NCBI RefSeq assembly: GCF_900086985.1
Contig: NZ_LT593974.1
Span: forward strand, 496,001 to 560,000
Reading direction: 5' to 3'
DNA: 64,000 bases
From: Halomonas sp. HL-93
GTDB lineage: Bacteria; Pseudomonadota; Gammaproteobacteria; Pseudomonadales; Halomonadaceae
Shown here: positions 17,615-27,389 of the stretch, one piece after another
Layout: every line of letters starts with the position of its first letter
How positions within the stretch are numbered: position 1 is the stretch's first letter
Program-made: the position numbers and the translations under genes
Notes under the pieces: model-generated
What the model was told of the DNA's origin: nothing
Seen by the model: only the letters and a program-made list of their open reading frames with translations
Databases searched by the model: none

Positions 17615-18709
17615 ATGAACCAGTTGACTGCTCAGGCGCCCGGTGGGGTGCCGCATCTGAACCTCTGGCAAGGGGTTTGGCGCTGGCTATTGTTGGCTTT
17701 TGTGCTGGTGCTGAGTCTCGGCGTGACACAGGTGGCGAGTGCCCAGGCCGACCCTGACCGGGAGATGGGCACGGCAGCGCCGGGTATCGATGCTGACCAG
17801 TGGCGGGAAGTGCGCAGCGGCGAAACCGATGCCAACTATCGCGACTCGCGTTACGAGAGTAACTACAATCTGATCAATTCTAGCGGGGAAACCTGGCGTC
17901 AATGGCGTAATCGCTGGGTGTCACCTTTCGGGTTGATCGTGATTGGCGGCATGATCGGGATCATTACGCTGTTCTACCTGATCATTGGTCGCAAGCATCT
18001 TGAGGAACCCCGAACGGGACGCAAGCTGTTCCGCTGGCCGCTTTTCATGCGTGCCTTGCACTGGTCGGTGGCATCGCTGTTCATTGTCCTGGCGCTTACT
18101 GGGCTTAACCTGCTGTTCGGCAAGTTCGTCTTCCGCGGCCTGTTTGGCGATGCCTTTTGGGGATGGATGGTTTCCTCCTCCAAGGTGCTGCACAACTATC
18201 TGGGACCAATCTTCGGTATCTTGCTGGTCATACTGCTGGTCAGTCTAATCAAAGACAACCTACCCAAAAAGCACGACCTGGAATGGTTCAAGAAAGGTGG
18301 CGGCCTTGTAGGTAAAGGGCACGTGGACGCCGGTTTTGCCAACGGTGGCGAAAAAGCCTGGTATTGGCTATTGGCCACGGTTGGGCTTCTGGTGGTTGCC
18401 AGCGGCTTCGTGCTCGACTTCCCCAACTTCGGTCAGGGACGCGACACCATGCAGTGGGCTAATCTCGTTCACGCGGTGGGCGCCCTGGGGCTGACGGCCG
18501 TGTCGATCGGTCACATCTACATCGGCACCCTGGGCACGGAAGGCTCGCTTGAAGGCATGACTACCGGCTACGTCGATGAAACCTGGGCCAAAGAGCACCA
18601 CAACTTGTGGTACGAAGAGGTCAAGGATCAGGCAGTTTCCGAGCAGGATCTGGCCGATCGGAAAGCTTCAAAAGACTCCGGTGAGTCTCCCGCCACACGC
18701 TCCTCGTAA
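17615..18709 (+). CDS. fdhC: Formate dehydrogenase cytochrome b (gamma) subunit
   Basis: This 364-residue membrane subunit should pass electrons from FdhB to quinone. A signal peptide (about 20-43, cut near ASAQA) is followed by a polar periplasmic stretch (about 45-100). Four further helices lie at about 105-125, 145-165, 190-212 and 250-268, with a fifth near 285-305. Histidines in RALHWSV, KVLHNY and LVHAVG, and in GHIYIGT, fit di-heme ligands of this family. It is longer at the N-terminus than E. coli FdnI, as is usual for this branch. AAGGAGG precedes the ATG, 11 bases after fdhB. Confidence 0.94.
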   Translation: MNQLTAQAPGGVPHLNLWQGVWRWLLLAFVLVLSLGVTQVASAQADPDREMGTAAPGIDADQWREVRSGETDANYRDSRYESNYNLINSSGETWRQWRNRWVSPFGLIVIGGMIGIITLFYLIIGRKHLEEPRTGRKLFRWPLFMRALHWSVASLFIVLALTGLNLLFGKFVFRGLFGDAFWGWMVSSSKVLHNYLGPIFGILLVILLVSLIKDNLPKKHDLEWFKKGGGLVGKGHVDAGFANGGEKAWYWLLATVGLLVVASGFVLDFPNFGQGRDTMQWANLVHAVGALGLTAVSIGHIYIGTLGTEGSLEGMTTGYVDETWAKEHHNLWYEEVKDQAVSEQDLADRKASKDSGESPATRSS

Positions 18710-18727
18710 GGCGCGTTGGAATGTTGC

Positions 18728-18760
18728 AAAAGACACCGCCTACGGGCGGTGTCTTTTGTT
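18728..18760 (+). terminator. Strong rho-independent terminator closing the fdh operon
   Basis: A perfect 13-bp stem, AAAAGACACCGCC (18728-18740) and GGCGGTGTCTTTT (18745-18757), encloses a TACG tetraloop and runs into GTT. It begins 18 bases after the fdhC stop. The stem is symmetric and could also work on the other strand. Confidence 0.9.
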
Positions 18761-18798
18761 ATGCTGAGCTTAATTTCACTCCATAGAGGTCAAAGGCG

Positions 18799-19122
18799 AT
18801 GGATAAGTTTGACGACACCACCCGTACCGAACTCGAAGCAGCGGCGTTTCGCCGTTTGCTGCAGCATCTTGATGACAATAAAGACGTGCAGAATATCGAT
18901 CTGATGATCCTGGCTGACTTCTGTCGTAACTGTTTGTCCAAATGGCTGGTTAGCGCGGCGGAAGCACGGGGCGAGCCGCTTACCTACGAAGAAGCCCGTG
19001 AATACGTTTACGGCATGCCCTATAGCGAATGGAAAGAGCTCTATCAAGCGCCAGCGACACCCGAGCAGATGGCGGCCTGGGAAGCGCACCACGCCAAAAA
19101 GAAAGCCGCCAAACAGGGGTGA
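18799..19122 (+). CDS. DUF1244-domain protein
   Basis: This 107-residue helical protein matches DUF1244 over most of its length: AAAFRRLLQHLDDNKDVQNIDLM, then LADFCRNCLSKW, and YGMPYSEWKELYQ. The conserved CRNC pair (about residues 43-46) could bind a metal. The function is unknown. The gene starts about 40 bases after the fdh terminator and sits four bases before moaB, so it may be the first gene of a DUF1244-moaB-moeA transcript. Confidence 0.88.
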   Translation: MDKFDDTTRTELEAAAFRRLLQHLDDNKDVQNIDLMILADFCRNCLSKWLVSAAEARGEPLTYEEAREYVYGMPYSEWKELYQAPATPEQMAAWEAHHAKKKAAKQG

Positions 19123-19126
19123 TGCC

Positions 19127-19648
19127 ATGAACGAGCTAATGATTCCGCTGCGTATCGCCGTACTGACGATTTCCGATACGCGGACCGACGAGACGGATCG
19201 CAGTGGTCAGGCGTTGGTCGAGCGACTCACCGAGGCTGGGCATGAACTGGTGGAAAAACGCATCGTGCCGGACGACGTGTATACCATTCGTGCCGTCGTA
19301 GCCCAGTGGATTGCCGATAGCAATGTGCAGGTGGTGATTACCACCGGCGGCACCGGCTTTACCGGCCGCGACTCTACCCCAGAAGCGGTAGGCGTTCTGC
19401 TGGATAAGCGCATCGAAGGCTTTGGCGAGCGCTTCCGCCAGCTCAGCGGTGAGGAAATCGGCAGCTCGACGATTCAAAGCCGCTGCCTCGGCGGGCTGGC
19501 CAACGCCACGGTGATCTTCTGCCTGCCGGGCTCGACCGGCGCCTGCCGCACCGGCTGGGACGGTATTCTGGCCGAACAGCTCGACAGCCGCCACAAGCCG
19601 TGCAACTTTGCCAACCTGGTCATCCCCGAGCGGGGCCAGCATGGCTGA
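19127..19648 (+). CDS. moaB: Molybdopterin adenylyltransferase MoaB
   Basis: This 173-residue MoCF-binding protein of the MoaB/MogA type activates molybdopterin by adenylation before metal insertion. Visible motifs are LTISDTRTDETDRSG near the N-terminus, TTGGTGFTGRD in the middle, and LPGSTGACRTGWD towards the C-terminus. The ATG at 19127 gives the standard N-terminus; the longer frame upstream overlaps the DUF1244 gene and is not used. It overlaps moeA by eight bases. Confidence 0.95.
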   Translation: MNELMIPLRIAVLTISDTRTDETDRSGQALVERLTEAGHELVEKRIVPDDVYTIRAVVAQWIADSNVQVVITTGGTGFTGRDSTPEAVGVLLDKRIEGFGERFRQLSGEEIGSSTIQSRCLGGLANATVIFCLPGSTGACRTGWDGILAEQLDSRHKPCNFANLVIPERGQHG

Positions 19649-20846
19649 GCTGCACTCAATTGAGGACGCTCTGGCCGCGCTGCTGGCGGATGTCACGCCC
19701 GTGACGGCGGAGCGTGTGGCGCTTACCGACGCGGCCGGGCGGGTGCTGGCTGAAGACGTTACCGCACAGCTTGATGTGCCGCCCTACACCAACAGCGCCA
19801 TGGATGGCTACGCACTGCGCGCTGCCGAAGCCGGTCGGCGCCTTGAAGTCAGCCAGCGTATCGCGGCGGGCACGCCGGCCACCCCGCTGGCGCCGGGCAG
19901 CTGCGCGCGCATTTTTACCGGCGGTGAAATCCCCCCGGGGGCCGACTGTGTGGTCATGCAGGAGCGCGTTGAGGTGGATGGCAATGCTGCCCACATTCCA
20001 GCGGATATTCCCGCCGGCGACAATGTGCGTCTGAAAGGGCGCGATGTGCGTCAGGGTGATGTGCTGTTAAGCGCCGGTGAACGTCTGGAAGCCGCCGCCC
20101 TCGGTCACCTGGCCGGGCAGGGGGTCACAGAGGTTGGCGTACGCCGTCGGCCTCGGGTGGCGCTACTATCTACCGGCGATGAAGTGATTGATCCCGGTAC
20201 ACCGCTCAAGCCCGGGCAGTTGTATAACTCCAACCGCCCCATGCTCACCAGGTTGCTGGAAACCTTTGGCGCTGAGGTAGTGAGTCAGGTCAGCGTGCCC
20301 GACGATGCCGAGCGTACCCGTGAACTGCTTGCCCAGGCGGCGGAAGACGCCGACGTGGTCGTTAGCACCGGCGGTGTCAGCGTCGGCGAAGAGGATCACG
20401 TGAAAGCTTCGCTTGAGGCGCTTGGCGAACTTACGATGTGGAAACTCGCCATTCGGCCGGGCAAGCCATTGGCCCTGGGTCGCTTACCTAGGCGGGGCGG
20501 TGGTCAGGCGCGTTTTGTTGGGCTGCCAGGCAATCCAGTATCGGGGTTTGTCGGCGCGTGGCTCTTTTTACGCCCGTTGATGGGCGCGTTATTACGCTGC
20601 CACGATCTGAGGTCGCTGCCCTGCGTCACTGCACGGGCGGGGTTTTCAACGTCGACGGGTCCAAGGCAGCACTATATGCGCGTAACCCTAACGTTTGATG
20701 ACCAGGGCGCGAAAGCCATGGCCTTCGACGATCAGAACTCTTCAGTGCTTTCCTCGTGCATACAGGCCAATGCATTGGCAGTGATTCCACCTCACAGTGA
20801 ACTTGCGATGGGGCAGCCGGTGGCATGTCTTTGGCTTATGAGCTAA
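19641..20846 (+). CDS. moeA: Molybdopterin molybdenumtransferase MoeA (second copy)
   Basis: This 401-residue second MoeA shares the family motifs PPYTNSAMDGYA, FTGGEIPPGAD, STGDEV, STGGVSVGEEDHVK and LPGNPVSGF, but differs clearly in sequence from the copy at 7215-8462. It acts with MoaB to insert molybdate. The ATG at 19641 lies inside the moaB 3' end; the frame above it is a shadow of moaB. Two MoeA proteins in one island might serve different metals (Mo and W) or different clients, but the sequence does not show which. Confidence 0.94.
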   Translation: MAELHSIEDALAALLADVTPVTAERVALTDAAGRVLAEDVTAQLDVPPYTNSAMDGYALRAAEAGRRLEVSQRIAAGTPATPLAPGSCARIFTGGEIPPGADCVVMQERVEVDGNAAHIPADIPAGDNVRLKGRDVRQGDVLLSAGERLEAAALGHLAGQGVTEVGVRRRPRVALLSTGDEVIDPGTPLKPGQLYNSNRPMLTRLLETFGAEVVSQVSVPDDAERTRELLAQAAEDADVVVSTGGVSVGEEDHVKASLEALGELTMWKLAIRPGKPLALGRLPRRGGGQARFVGLPGNPVSGFVGAWLFLRPLMGALLRCHDLRSLPCVTARAGFSTSTGPRQHYMRVTLTFDDQGAKAMAFDDQNSSVLSSCIQANALAVIPPHSELAMGQPVACLWLMS

Positions 20847-20910
20847 GGGGTTACGCACTTAAGGCTTGCAGACCATCGCCGGGTATCCAGCAGTGGCACC
20901 GCTGATAGTG

Positions 20911-20934
20911 GCTAAAAGTAAGCTTTTAGCTTTC
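20911..20934. terminator. AT-rich hairpin between convergent moeA and GGDEF genes
   Basis: GCTAAAAG (20911-20918) and CTTTTAGC (20923-20930) form an 8-bp stem with a TAAG loop, followed by TTTC. It lies between the ends of two convergent genes and could terminate either. The stem is short and AT-rich, so the call is moderate. Confidence 0.45.
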
Positions 20935-22318
20935 ATGGCGCTAGATCCATGTGGATAGCCACTTGATTGCGACCCTGTTGTTTGGCGCGGTAGAGCGCTT
21001 GGTCGGCGGCTAAACGCAACGACTCTGTTGCGGGGTGGTCAGGAAAATCGCTTATCCCAGCGCTGAAGGTGCAGCGAAAATGGTTGCCGTGGGCATAAAA
21101 ATCAACTGACCCAAAATCCTCGCGAAGCCCGTCGATCAACTCGGCGGCACGTTGCACATCCACGCCTTTGAGCAGCACTACAAACTCTTCCCCGCCGTAG
21201 CGGCCAATAATATCCGAGAGCCGTAAGCGGCTCTTTAGTAGTCGAGCCAGGGTGATAATGACTTGGTCTCCCGCCAAGTGACCGTGGATGGCATTGACCT
21301 GCTTAAAGTGGTCAATATCGATCATCGCCATGGCGTGCTGGCTATCGTCTCGATGCGCCTGGGCGAGGGCCTTGTTGATAAAATCGGTAGTGGTGCTGTG
21401 ATTGTAAAGCCCGGTCATGCTGTCGTGGCTCATTAATGAGTGCAGCATGCGCAGCCGCTCGCCCCGCAGTCGTACAGCAGAGATCAGTTCAGCGGGTTGT
21501 ACTGGCTTGGTAATCAGCGCCTCGACTTCGGAGGCCATCGCCGAAAGCTGCTTTTGACTGTCGGCGCTGCCCGTTAAATAAACGATTGGTAGGCCAAGGT
21601 ACTCGGGCTGATGGCGAATCATCGTCGCCAGCTCTTCACCGGAGCAGTCAGACATAAACATATCGACCAGCAGCAAATCCGGATTAAAGCGCTCCAGCGC
21701 GATGAGCGTCTCGGCGGGGTGGTGAACTTGCTGGACGATCATGCCCGCGCCTTTAAGCAGCAGCGCGTGGTATTCGGCGGCGTCGACTTCATCATCCACT
21801 ACCAGCACGCGTAGTGGCTCCTTTTCTATCGGGGTGGTCAATTCGTCGATGGCCAGCATTAAGTCGAGCGGTTTAACCGGGTGTGTGAAATACCCCTGGC
21901 AGCCTGCGCGTACCGCGCTCAAACGCGATGAAAAATTGCCGTAGGCCGACAGTACGATGGCGGGCATCTGCGATCCGGTTAGCCTGTTTAATTCGGCCAG
22001 CGTATCGGTGCCATCGGTTTGGCCCTTGGGAAAGTTTACATCCATGATCACTACATCAGGGCGGCGCGTCAGCGCAGCATCAAAAAACGTCTCGGTATCT
22101 TCAAAGGACACCACCTCGTGGCCGAAGCAGTGCAAGTGATGAACTAGAATGCCGCTGTGCTCAGGGTCATCACCGCACAGGTAAATCAGCCGCTGTCGCT
22201 TGCTGCGTACTTGGCTGGAAGATGGGTTGGGAGACAGCGCTTGCAACTGTTCCTCATCGATATAACGCTGACGCCGTTGGCTCAGCTTGTGATGCGGCGG
22301 TTTGGAGGAGTGAGACAT
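20933..22318 (-). CDS. Two-receiver response regulator with GGDEF output (diguanylate cyclase)
   Basis: This 461-residue cytoplasmic protein has two CheY-like receiver domains (about 45-165 and 170-290) and a C-terminal GGDEF domain (about 295-455). Each receiver has a phospho-acceptor region, VVIMDVNFP in the first and LLLVDMFMSD in the second. The cyclase motif is GGEEF, with an inhibitory I-site RLSD five residues before it, so product-inhibited synthesis of cyclic di-GMP is likely. The ATG is at 22318; the TTG one codon earlier is not needed. The layout resembles PleD without an assigned histidine kinase partner in the window. Confidence 0.92.
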   Translation of the reverse strand: MSHSSKPPHHKLSQRRQRYIDEEQLQALSPNPSSSQVRSKRQRLIYLCGDDPEHSGILVHHLHCFGHEVVSFEDTETFFDAALTRRPDVVIMDVNFPKGQTDGTDTLAELNRLTGSQMPAIVLSAYGNFSSRLSAVRAGCQGYFTHPVKPLDLMLAIDELTTPIEKEPLRVLVVDDEVDAAEYHALLLKGAGMIVQQVHHPAETLIALERFNPDLLLVDMFMSDCSGEELATMIRHQPEYLGLPIVYLTGSADSQKQLSAMASEVEALITKPVQPAELISAVRLRGERLRMLHSLMSHDSMTGLYNHSTTTDFINKALAQAHRDDSQHAMAMIDIDHFKQVNAIHGHLAGDQVIITLARLLKSRLRLSDIIGRYGGEEFVVLLKGVDVQRAAELIDGLREDFGSVDFYAHGNHFRCTFSAGISDFPDHPATESLRLAADQALYRAKQQGRNQVAIHMDLAP

Positions 22319-22824
22319 CAAGCGACCTGGGTAAGTGAGCGTGCGGGGCGAGCTATTTCAGCACTGAAGATCCCTTTCACAGCTTACAATTCACAATATA
22401 CGCATCGGTATCGACCTCACCATTAATAGTCGATCTTAATAGCGTTCATATTCGCGCAATCTAGCAATGAGTGCAAAGCTGCCCAGGTTAGGGTAAGTGG
22501 CCAATCAGAGAAGCATGTCTCGGCACACACCATAGGGCATGTCTTTGCGAAGCGCTGAAGCGCCTTTGCCATACCTCAGCAAGGCGGGCGGTCACCGATC
22601 TAATCGAATTGTTCAAAGAGAACATGTTACAAATGTCTGATATTTAGAAAAATTTGTTAAGAAAACACGCCATTAGCATCATTAATTCGACTAAAGACCA
22701 ATAGTAGAATCGAGTCACCCAACTACAATCCATCGCCAATCGGTAAATTTACCTAAATCCACTGCGCTGGCAATTCGTACACTTACGTACACGAGCATGC
22801 GCGACCGCCCCGAAGGATGTTCTT
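22319..22824. other. 506-bp noncoding gap between GGDEF and symporter genes
   Basis: No gene is supported on either strand. The part nearest the symporter (about 22610-22750) is clearly A/T-richer than the flanking genes and probably contains its promoter and upstream control sites. The symporter has a GAAGGA ribosome-binding site about eight bases before its ATG. I found no clear -35/-10 pair, hairpin or repeat. Confidence 0.4.
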
Positions 22825-24420
22825 ATGCATGCCCTCACCCTGGCGTCATTTCTATTCTTCACTTGTTTAGTGGCCTTTATCACCTGGCGCATCACGCGAC
22901 GGGATGATCACAGCAGTACCAGCGGTTATTTCCTGGCAGGGCGAACGCTAACGTTCCCGTTGATTGCTGGGTCGCTATTGATGACCAATCTGTCCACCGA
23001 GCAAATGGTAGGCTTGAATGGCTCGGCATTTAGTGATGGCTTGAGTGTGATGGCCTGGGAAGTGGTGGCGGTCATAGCCTTGGTGGCGTTGGCCCTGTTC
23101 TTCCTGCCGCGCTTCTTGAAAAGCGGTATCGCGACCTTACCGCAGCTGCTGCTGATCCGCTTCGATAAAGGCACGCAGTTGATAGCCAACGTGATCTTTT
23201 TGATCGCCTACGCGGTGATTTTGCTGCCGATTATCCTTTATTCTGGCGCGGTAGGGCTTCAGGGCATGCTCGACTTGCCCGCACTGACCGGCATCGAATC
23301 ATCCACCACGCTACTCTGGTTAACCGTTTGGATCGTGGGCATCATCGGTGCGGTGTACGCTCTATTTGGCGGGCTGCGCACGGTAGCCGTGTCCGACACG
23401 CTTAACGGCGTCGGTCTGCTTATCGGTGGTTTTGTCATCGTCTACTTTGGTCTGCAAGCGGTGAGCGATGGCAACGGCATCGCGGAAGGCTGGAATATCC
23501 TTAAAGAAAGCAATCCCGATAAGCTTAACTCCATCGGCGGTGACGACCAGCAGGTGCCGTTCTTTACGCTGTTTACCGGTGTCTTCTTGATCAATCTGTT
23601 CTATTGGACGACGAATCAGCAGATTATCCAGCGTACGTTTGCCGCTAAAAACCTCGCTGAAGGTCAGAAAGGCGTACTGCTGACCGGCTTCTTCAAGCTG
23701 TTGGGCCCACTTTACCTGGTGCTGCCGGGGATCATCGCCTACCACCTGTACGCTGATGACGGCATCCGTGCCGACGAGGCCTATGGCCACCTGGTTTTCA
23801 ACGTGCTGCCGCCTTATCTCACCGGGTTCTTCGCGGCGGTGATGGTCGGTGCCATTCTGTCATCGTTCAACTCCGCGCTAAACAGCACCACGACCATCTT
23901 CAGTCTGGGTATTTACAAGCAGGTTCTCAATAAAGACGCTAGCGAAGAACAGGTAGTGAAGTCGGGCAAGGTGTTTGGCTGGATCATGGCAGGCATTACC
24001 ATGACCATCGCGCCGCTGCTGGCGGGTCAGGATAGCCTGTTTGGTTATCTGCAGAAGATGAATGCTATCTACTTTATTCCCATTCTGGCCGTAGTGCTGG
24101 TGGGACTTTTGACCAAACGGGTACCGCCGATGGCCGCCAAAATCGGCTTGGTGGGGGGCTGTTTGCTGATCGCGGCGGGTTACTTCGTGCCGCCGTTCAA
24201 CATGTTGCCGACGATCATGCACGAGTTCCACTTTGTGGCGGCGGTATTCGTGCTGCTGGTCGCAATGATGCTGGTGATTGGCAAGCTGCGCCCCCGGGAG
24301 ACCGACTGGGTTCAGGAATACTCGGGCGACGTTGATCTCACTCCATGGAAGGGCGCGGTGCCTACCGGTATCGTGTTGGTGGTGCTGGTGATTATTATGT
24401 ACGCCTCGTTCGCTGGGTAA
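22825..24420 (+). CDS. SLC5-family solute:sodium symporter, YidK-like
   Basis: This 531-residue integral membrane protein of the sodium:solute symporter family has about 14 helices. The start resembles E. coli YidK closely: [33 protein letters not shown]. Family features further on include [24 protein letters not shown] and [12 protein letters not shown] (sodium-site region). It is predicted to import a sugar or related solute with sodium. It stands alone between a large promoter gap and a terminator, so neighbours give no clue to the substrate. Confidence 0.9.
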   Translation: MHALTLASFLFFTCLVAFITWRITRRDDHSSTSGYFLAGRTLTFPLIAGSLLMTNLSTEQMVGLNGSAFSDGLSVMAWEVVAVIALVALALFFLPRFLKSGIATLPQLLLIRFDKGTQLIANVIFLIAYAVILLPIILYSGAVGLQGMLDLPALTGIESSTTLLWLTVWIVGIIGAVYALFGGLRTVAVSDTLNGVGLLIGGFVIVYFGLQAVSDGNGIAEGWNILKESNPDKLNSIGGDDQQVPFFTLFTGVFLINLFYWTTNQQIIQRTFAAKNLAEGQKGVLLTGFFKLLGPLYLVLPGIIAYHLYADDGIRADEAYGHLVFNVLPPYLTGFFAAVMVGAILSSFNSALNSTTTIFSLGIYKQVLNKDASEEQVVKSGKVFGWIMAGITMTIAPLLAGQDSLFGYLQKMNAIYFIPILAVVLVGLLTKRVPPMAAKIGLVGGCLLIAAGYFVPPFNMLPTIMHEFHFVAAVFVLLVAMMLVIGKLRPRETDWVQEYSGDVDLTPWKGAVPTGIVLVVLVIIMYASFAG

Positions 24421-24453
24421 TGCGTTGGCTAAATAAATAACCCGCGATCGCTT

Positions 24454-24492
24454 AACGCCCCATGACCACTAATGCTGGCATGGGGCGTTTTC
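24454..24492 (+). terminator. Rho-independent terminator after the SLC5 symporter
   Basis: AACGCCCCATG (24454-24464) pairs with CATGGGGCGTT (24479-24489) across a 14-base loop and is followed by TTT. It lies 33 bases after the symporter stop and just before the end of the convergent malonyl-CoA synthetase gene. Confidence 0.85.
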
Positions 24493-24500
24493 GTTGCGCC

Positions 24501-26024
24501 TTATGCGGGCTGATAGGTGTCGTGGAAGCGTTTGCGCAGCTCGTTTTTTTGCACTTTGCCCATCGTATTGCGCGGCAGGCTGTCGATAAAGAACACGCGC
24601 TTGGGCTGCTTGTATTTGGCAAGCCGACCCTGCAAGTGAGCCAGTACGGCGGCTTCGTCGAGGCGTGCACCCGGTTGGGTGACCACAGCGGCGGTCACAC
24701 CTTCGCCAAAGTCCGGATGTGGCAGTCCGATCACGGCGGATTCTGATACGCCTTCCAGTTCGTCAATCACCTGCTCGATTTCCTTGGGATAGACGTTATA
24801 CCCCCCAGAAATTACCAGGTCTTTATCCCGCCCGACGATATGCACATAGCCCTGCTCGTCGACCATGGCCAGATCACCGGTAATGAAAAAGCCATCCTCC
24901 AGCAGCTCTTCGCGGGTTTTTTCCGGCATTCGCCAGTAGCCAATAAACACGTTAGGGCCACGAATCTGTAGCATGCCAATCTCGCCGGGGGCGACCTCGG
25001 CGCCGGTTTCCCGATCGGTGATACGCATCTCCACGCCGGGCAGCGGCATACCCACCGTGCCTGCCCGTCTTGCCCCCTCATAGGGGTTAGAGATGTTCAT
25101 ATTGGTTTCGGTCATGCCGTAGCGCTCAAGAATGGCATGCCCGGTCTTGGCCTCGAAGGCTTCGTGGGTCTCAGCGGTCAGCGGCGCTGAGCCCGATACA
25201 AACAGGCGCATATTGGTGGTGACCTCGGGCGTCAGGCGCGGGTCTTGCACAAGGCGCGTATAGAACGTCGGCACGCCCATCATCACACTTCCACGGGGCA
25301 GTTCCTCGAAAATCACATCGGCGTCGAACTTAGGCAGAAACAGCATGCTGGCACCGGCCATCAGGGTGACGTTGCACGCCACAAACAGACCGTGGGTATG
25401 AAAAATCGGCAGCGCGTGGATCAGACGGTCGTCAGCGCTGAAGTGCCAGGCCTTGACGAGTGTTTCGGCATTGGAGGCCAGATTCTGGTGGGTCAGCATG
25501 GCGCCCTTGGAGCGCCCGGTGGTGCCCGAGGTGTATAAAATCGCCGCCAGATCACGCGCTTGAAGCTCGGCGATGTCGTTATGAGGGGTGACGCTCGCGG
25601 CTTCGTCCATCAGGCTGCCGTCGGCTGCGCTGCCCAAGGTCACAACGGCGGGGCAGCCGGTATCGCTGGCGATTTGGCGGGCCTCATCGGCTACAGCGGG
25701 TCGGCAGACAAACAGTGCCGGTTCAGCATCGCCCAGAAAATAGCGAATTTCATCGCCGGTGTAACCGGTATTGAGCGGCAAATAAGCCCCGCCAATTTGC
25801 AGGCAGGCAAGGTAGAGCAGAATAGCTTCGGGGCTTTTATCTACCTGGACCGCCACGCGGTCGCCCTGACGTACGCCAAGAGCGATAAGCGCCCCGGCCA
25901 GCCTGGCACTTTGGTTCAGCGCATCCGTGTAGGAGTAGCGCCGGCCCTCGCGGGTGGTGATAAAATCGGCCTCCCCGCGCTCATGCATTTGCGTGGCAAA
26001 GGTGGCAAACAGGTTATGGTTCAT
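24501..26024 (-). CDS. matB: Malonyl-CoA synthetase (acyl-CoA synthetase family)
   Basis: This 507-residue ANL-superfamily ligase activates malonate to malonyl-CoA with ATP. It carries the AMP-binding motif YTSGTTGRSKGA (about residues 163-174), the ERYGMTETNM segment, FITGDLAMVDEQGYV, and the C-terminal lysine motif PRNTMGKVQKN. Length and motifs fit MatB. The family alone would allow other short dicarboxylic acids, but the ATGA overlap with malonyl-CoA decarboxylase and the upstream TRAP genes make malonate the likely substrate. It is the last gene of the operon. Confidence 0.92.
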   Translation of the reverse strand: MNHNLFATFATQMHERGEADFITTREGRRYSYTDALNQSARLAGALIALGVRQGDRVAVQVDKSPEAILLYLACLQIGGAYLPLNTGYTGDEIRYFLGDAEPALFVCRPAVADEARQIASDTGCPAVVTLGSAADGSLMDEAASVTPHNDIAELQARDLAAILYTSGTTGRSKGAMLTHQNLASNAETLVKAWHFSADDRLIHALPIFHTHGLFVACNVTLMAGASMLFLPKFDADVIFEELPRGSVMMGVPTFYTRLVQDPRLTPEVTTNMRLFVSGSAPLTAETHEAFEAKTGHAILERYGMTETNMNISNPYEGARRAGTVGMPLPGVEMRITDRETGAEVAPGEIGMLQIRGPNVFIGYWRMPEKTREELLEDGFFITGDLAMVDEQGYVHIVGRDKDLVISGGYNVYPKEIEQVIDELEGVSESAVIGLPHPDFGEGVTAAVVTQPGARLDEAAVLAHLQGRLAKYKQPKRVFFIDSLPRNTMGKVQKNELRKRFHDTYQPA

Positions 26025-27376
26025 TTGGCAGTTTCTCCCTTGGCCAGCTTGCGCGCGCGCTTGGCGAGGTCACGCACATCGTTTGAGCAGGCAATGGTGC
26101 CCTTGGAGGTGTAATTTTCGTGGTTTCGCTCAATGTCATCGAGCACATAAAGGTAATTGACCATCAGCCCAGCCGCTTGTTTAAGCCCTTTATCGGATAT
26201 GTCGCCAAGCCAGTTGATACGGTGCAGTTTGGCCCCATTGCCCAGGTGAAAGCGTGCCACGGGGTTGAGCGGGAGGCCATGGCGGTTTTTTTCGTCTACC
26301 AGATAATGAGCCGCCAGCGGTTGTAGCGTTGTTCTGAGCCGCTCCTGGCGGAGTTTGTCCTGGTGCCAGCCCGGTGTCTCCAGCTCGGCCAGCGTTTCAC
26401 GCACGCTGGGTGGCCACTGCTCGCTATCACGCTGCTCGTTAAGCCATTGGGCGAAGCCTGGTACGGGCGAGAGGGTGACAAAATACTTGAGCTGCGGCAG
26501 TTCCTGGGAAAGCTCCTGTACCACCTGCTTGATCAAAAAGTTACCGAACGATATGCCGCGCAAGCCGGTCTGGCAGTTGCTGATGCCGAAGAAGGCGGCG
26601 CTGTCAGCGTCTTCGGGGTCGTCAACACCGCTATCTTCACCGGAGAGAATCGGTTGAATGCGGCTGGGCAGCCCCTTGTGCAACGCTACCTCGACGAAGA
26701 TCAGCGGCTCATCGCCAATCGCCGGGTGAAAAAAGGCGAAGCAGCGCCGATCGCGGGCATCCAAGCGTCGGCGCAGGTCGTCCCAGTCTTGAATTTCGTG
26801 GACCGCTTCGTAGCGGATGATTTTTTCCAGAATCGATGCTGGCGTATTCCAATCGATGCGCTTGAGCATCAGGAAGCCGCGGTTGAACCAGGAGCCGAAC
26901 AGGTGGGCAAAGTCGTCATCGATGGGTGCAAGTTCGGGCTGCTCGCGTAGCAGATCAAGCAAGTCCTGACGCATATTGACCAGCTCATAAGTGCCATCAC
27001 TGGCAAAGTTCAACCGTCGGAAAAGCTCCTGGCGTAGCGGTTCGCAGGCTTCAAACAACTGTTGCAGTGTGCGGTTATCGCGCGTGTCGCGATAGGCGGC
27101 GTAGGCTTGGTCAATCTGCTCCGGCTCTGCTGCAAAGTCGTCTGCCAGACGCTGGAAAAAGCGTTGTTTTTCCGTGTCTGAAAGGCGCTGGTAGATGGCA
27201 AGCGCGCGGCTTGCCAGGGCAATGCTTGAGGCTTCCCCGTCGCTTGCCAGCAGCGCCTGGCAGGCCTTGATCAAGTGGTCGTGGTCAACGGCCAGGGTGC
27301 TTGGGTCGCGGCGACGCAGCAGGGCATCGCGTTGGGTAATGTTGTTAAACAGTTCCTGAAGAAAGGTCATGTTCAT
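26021..27376 (-). CDS. mcd: Malonyl-CoA decarboxylase
   Basis: This 451-residue protein of the malonyl-CoA decarboxylase family (MCD; MatA in rhizobia) converts malonyl-CoA to acetyl-CoA and CO2. It shows the helical N-terminal domain (about 1-150) and the GNAT-like catalytic domain with HPAIGDEPLIFVEVAL, FFGISNCQTGLRGISFGNFLIKQV and FVTLSPVPGFAQWL. The catalytic Ser and His of the family appear in SNCQ/TLSPVPG and in ARFHLGNGA. GGAG precedes the first ATG. Coupled to matB by ATGA. Confidence 0.95.
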   Translation of the reverse strand: MNMTFLQELFNNITQRDALLRRRDPSTLAVDHDHLIKACQALLASDGEASSIALASRALAIYQRLSDTEKQRFFQRLADDFAAEPEQIDQAYAAYRDTRDNRTLQQLFEACEPLRQELFRRLNFASDGTYELVNMRQDLLDLLREQPELAPIDDDFAHLFGSWFNRGFLMLKRIDWNTPASILEKIIRYEAVHEIQDWDDLRRRLDARDRRCFAFFHPAIGDEPLIFVEVALHKGLPSRIQPILSGEDSGVDDPEDADSAAFFGISNCQTGLRGISFGNFLIKQVVQELSQELPQLKYFVTLSPVPGFAQWLNEQRDSEQWPPSVRETLAELETPGWHQDKLRQERLRTTLQPLAAHYLVDEKNRHGLPLNPVARFHLGNGAKLHRINWLGDISDKGLKQAAGLMVNYLYVLDDIERNHENYTSKGTIACSNDVRDLAKRARKLAKGETAK

Positions 27377-27389
27377 AGCGATGCTCCTT

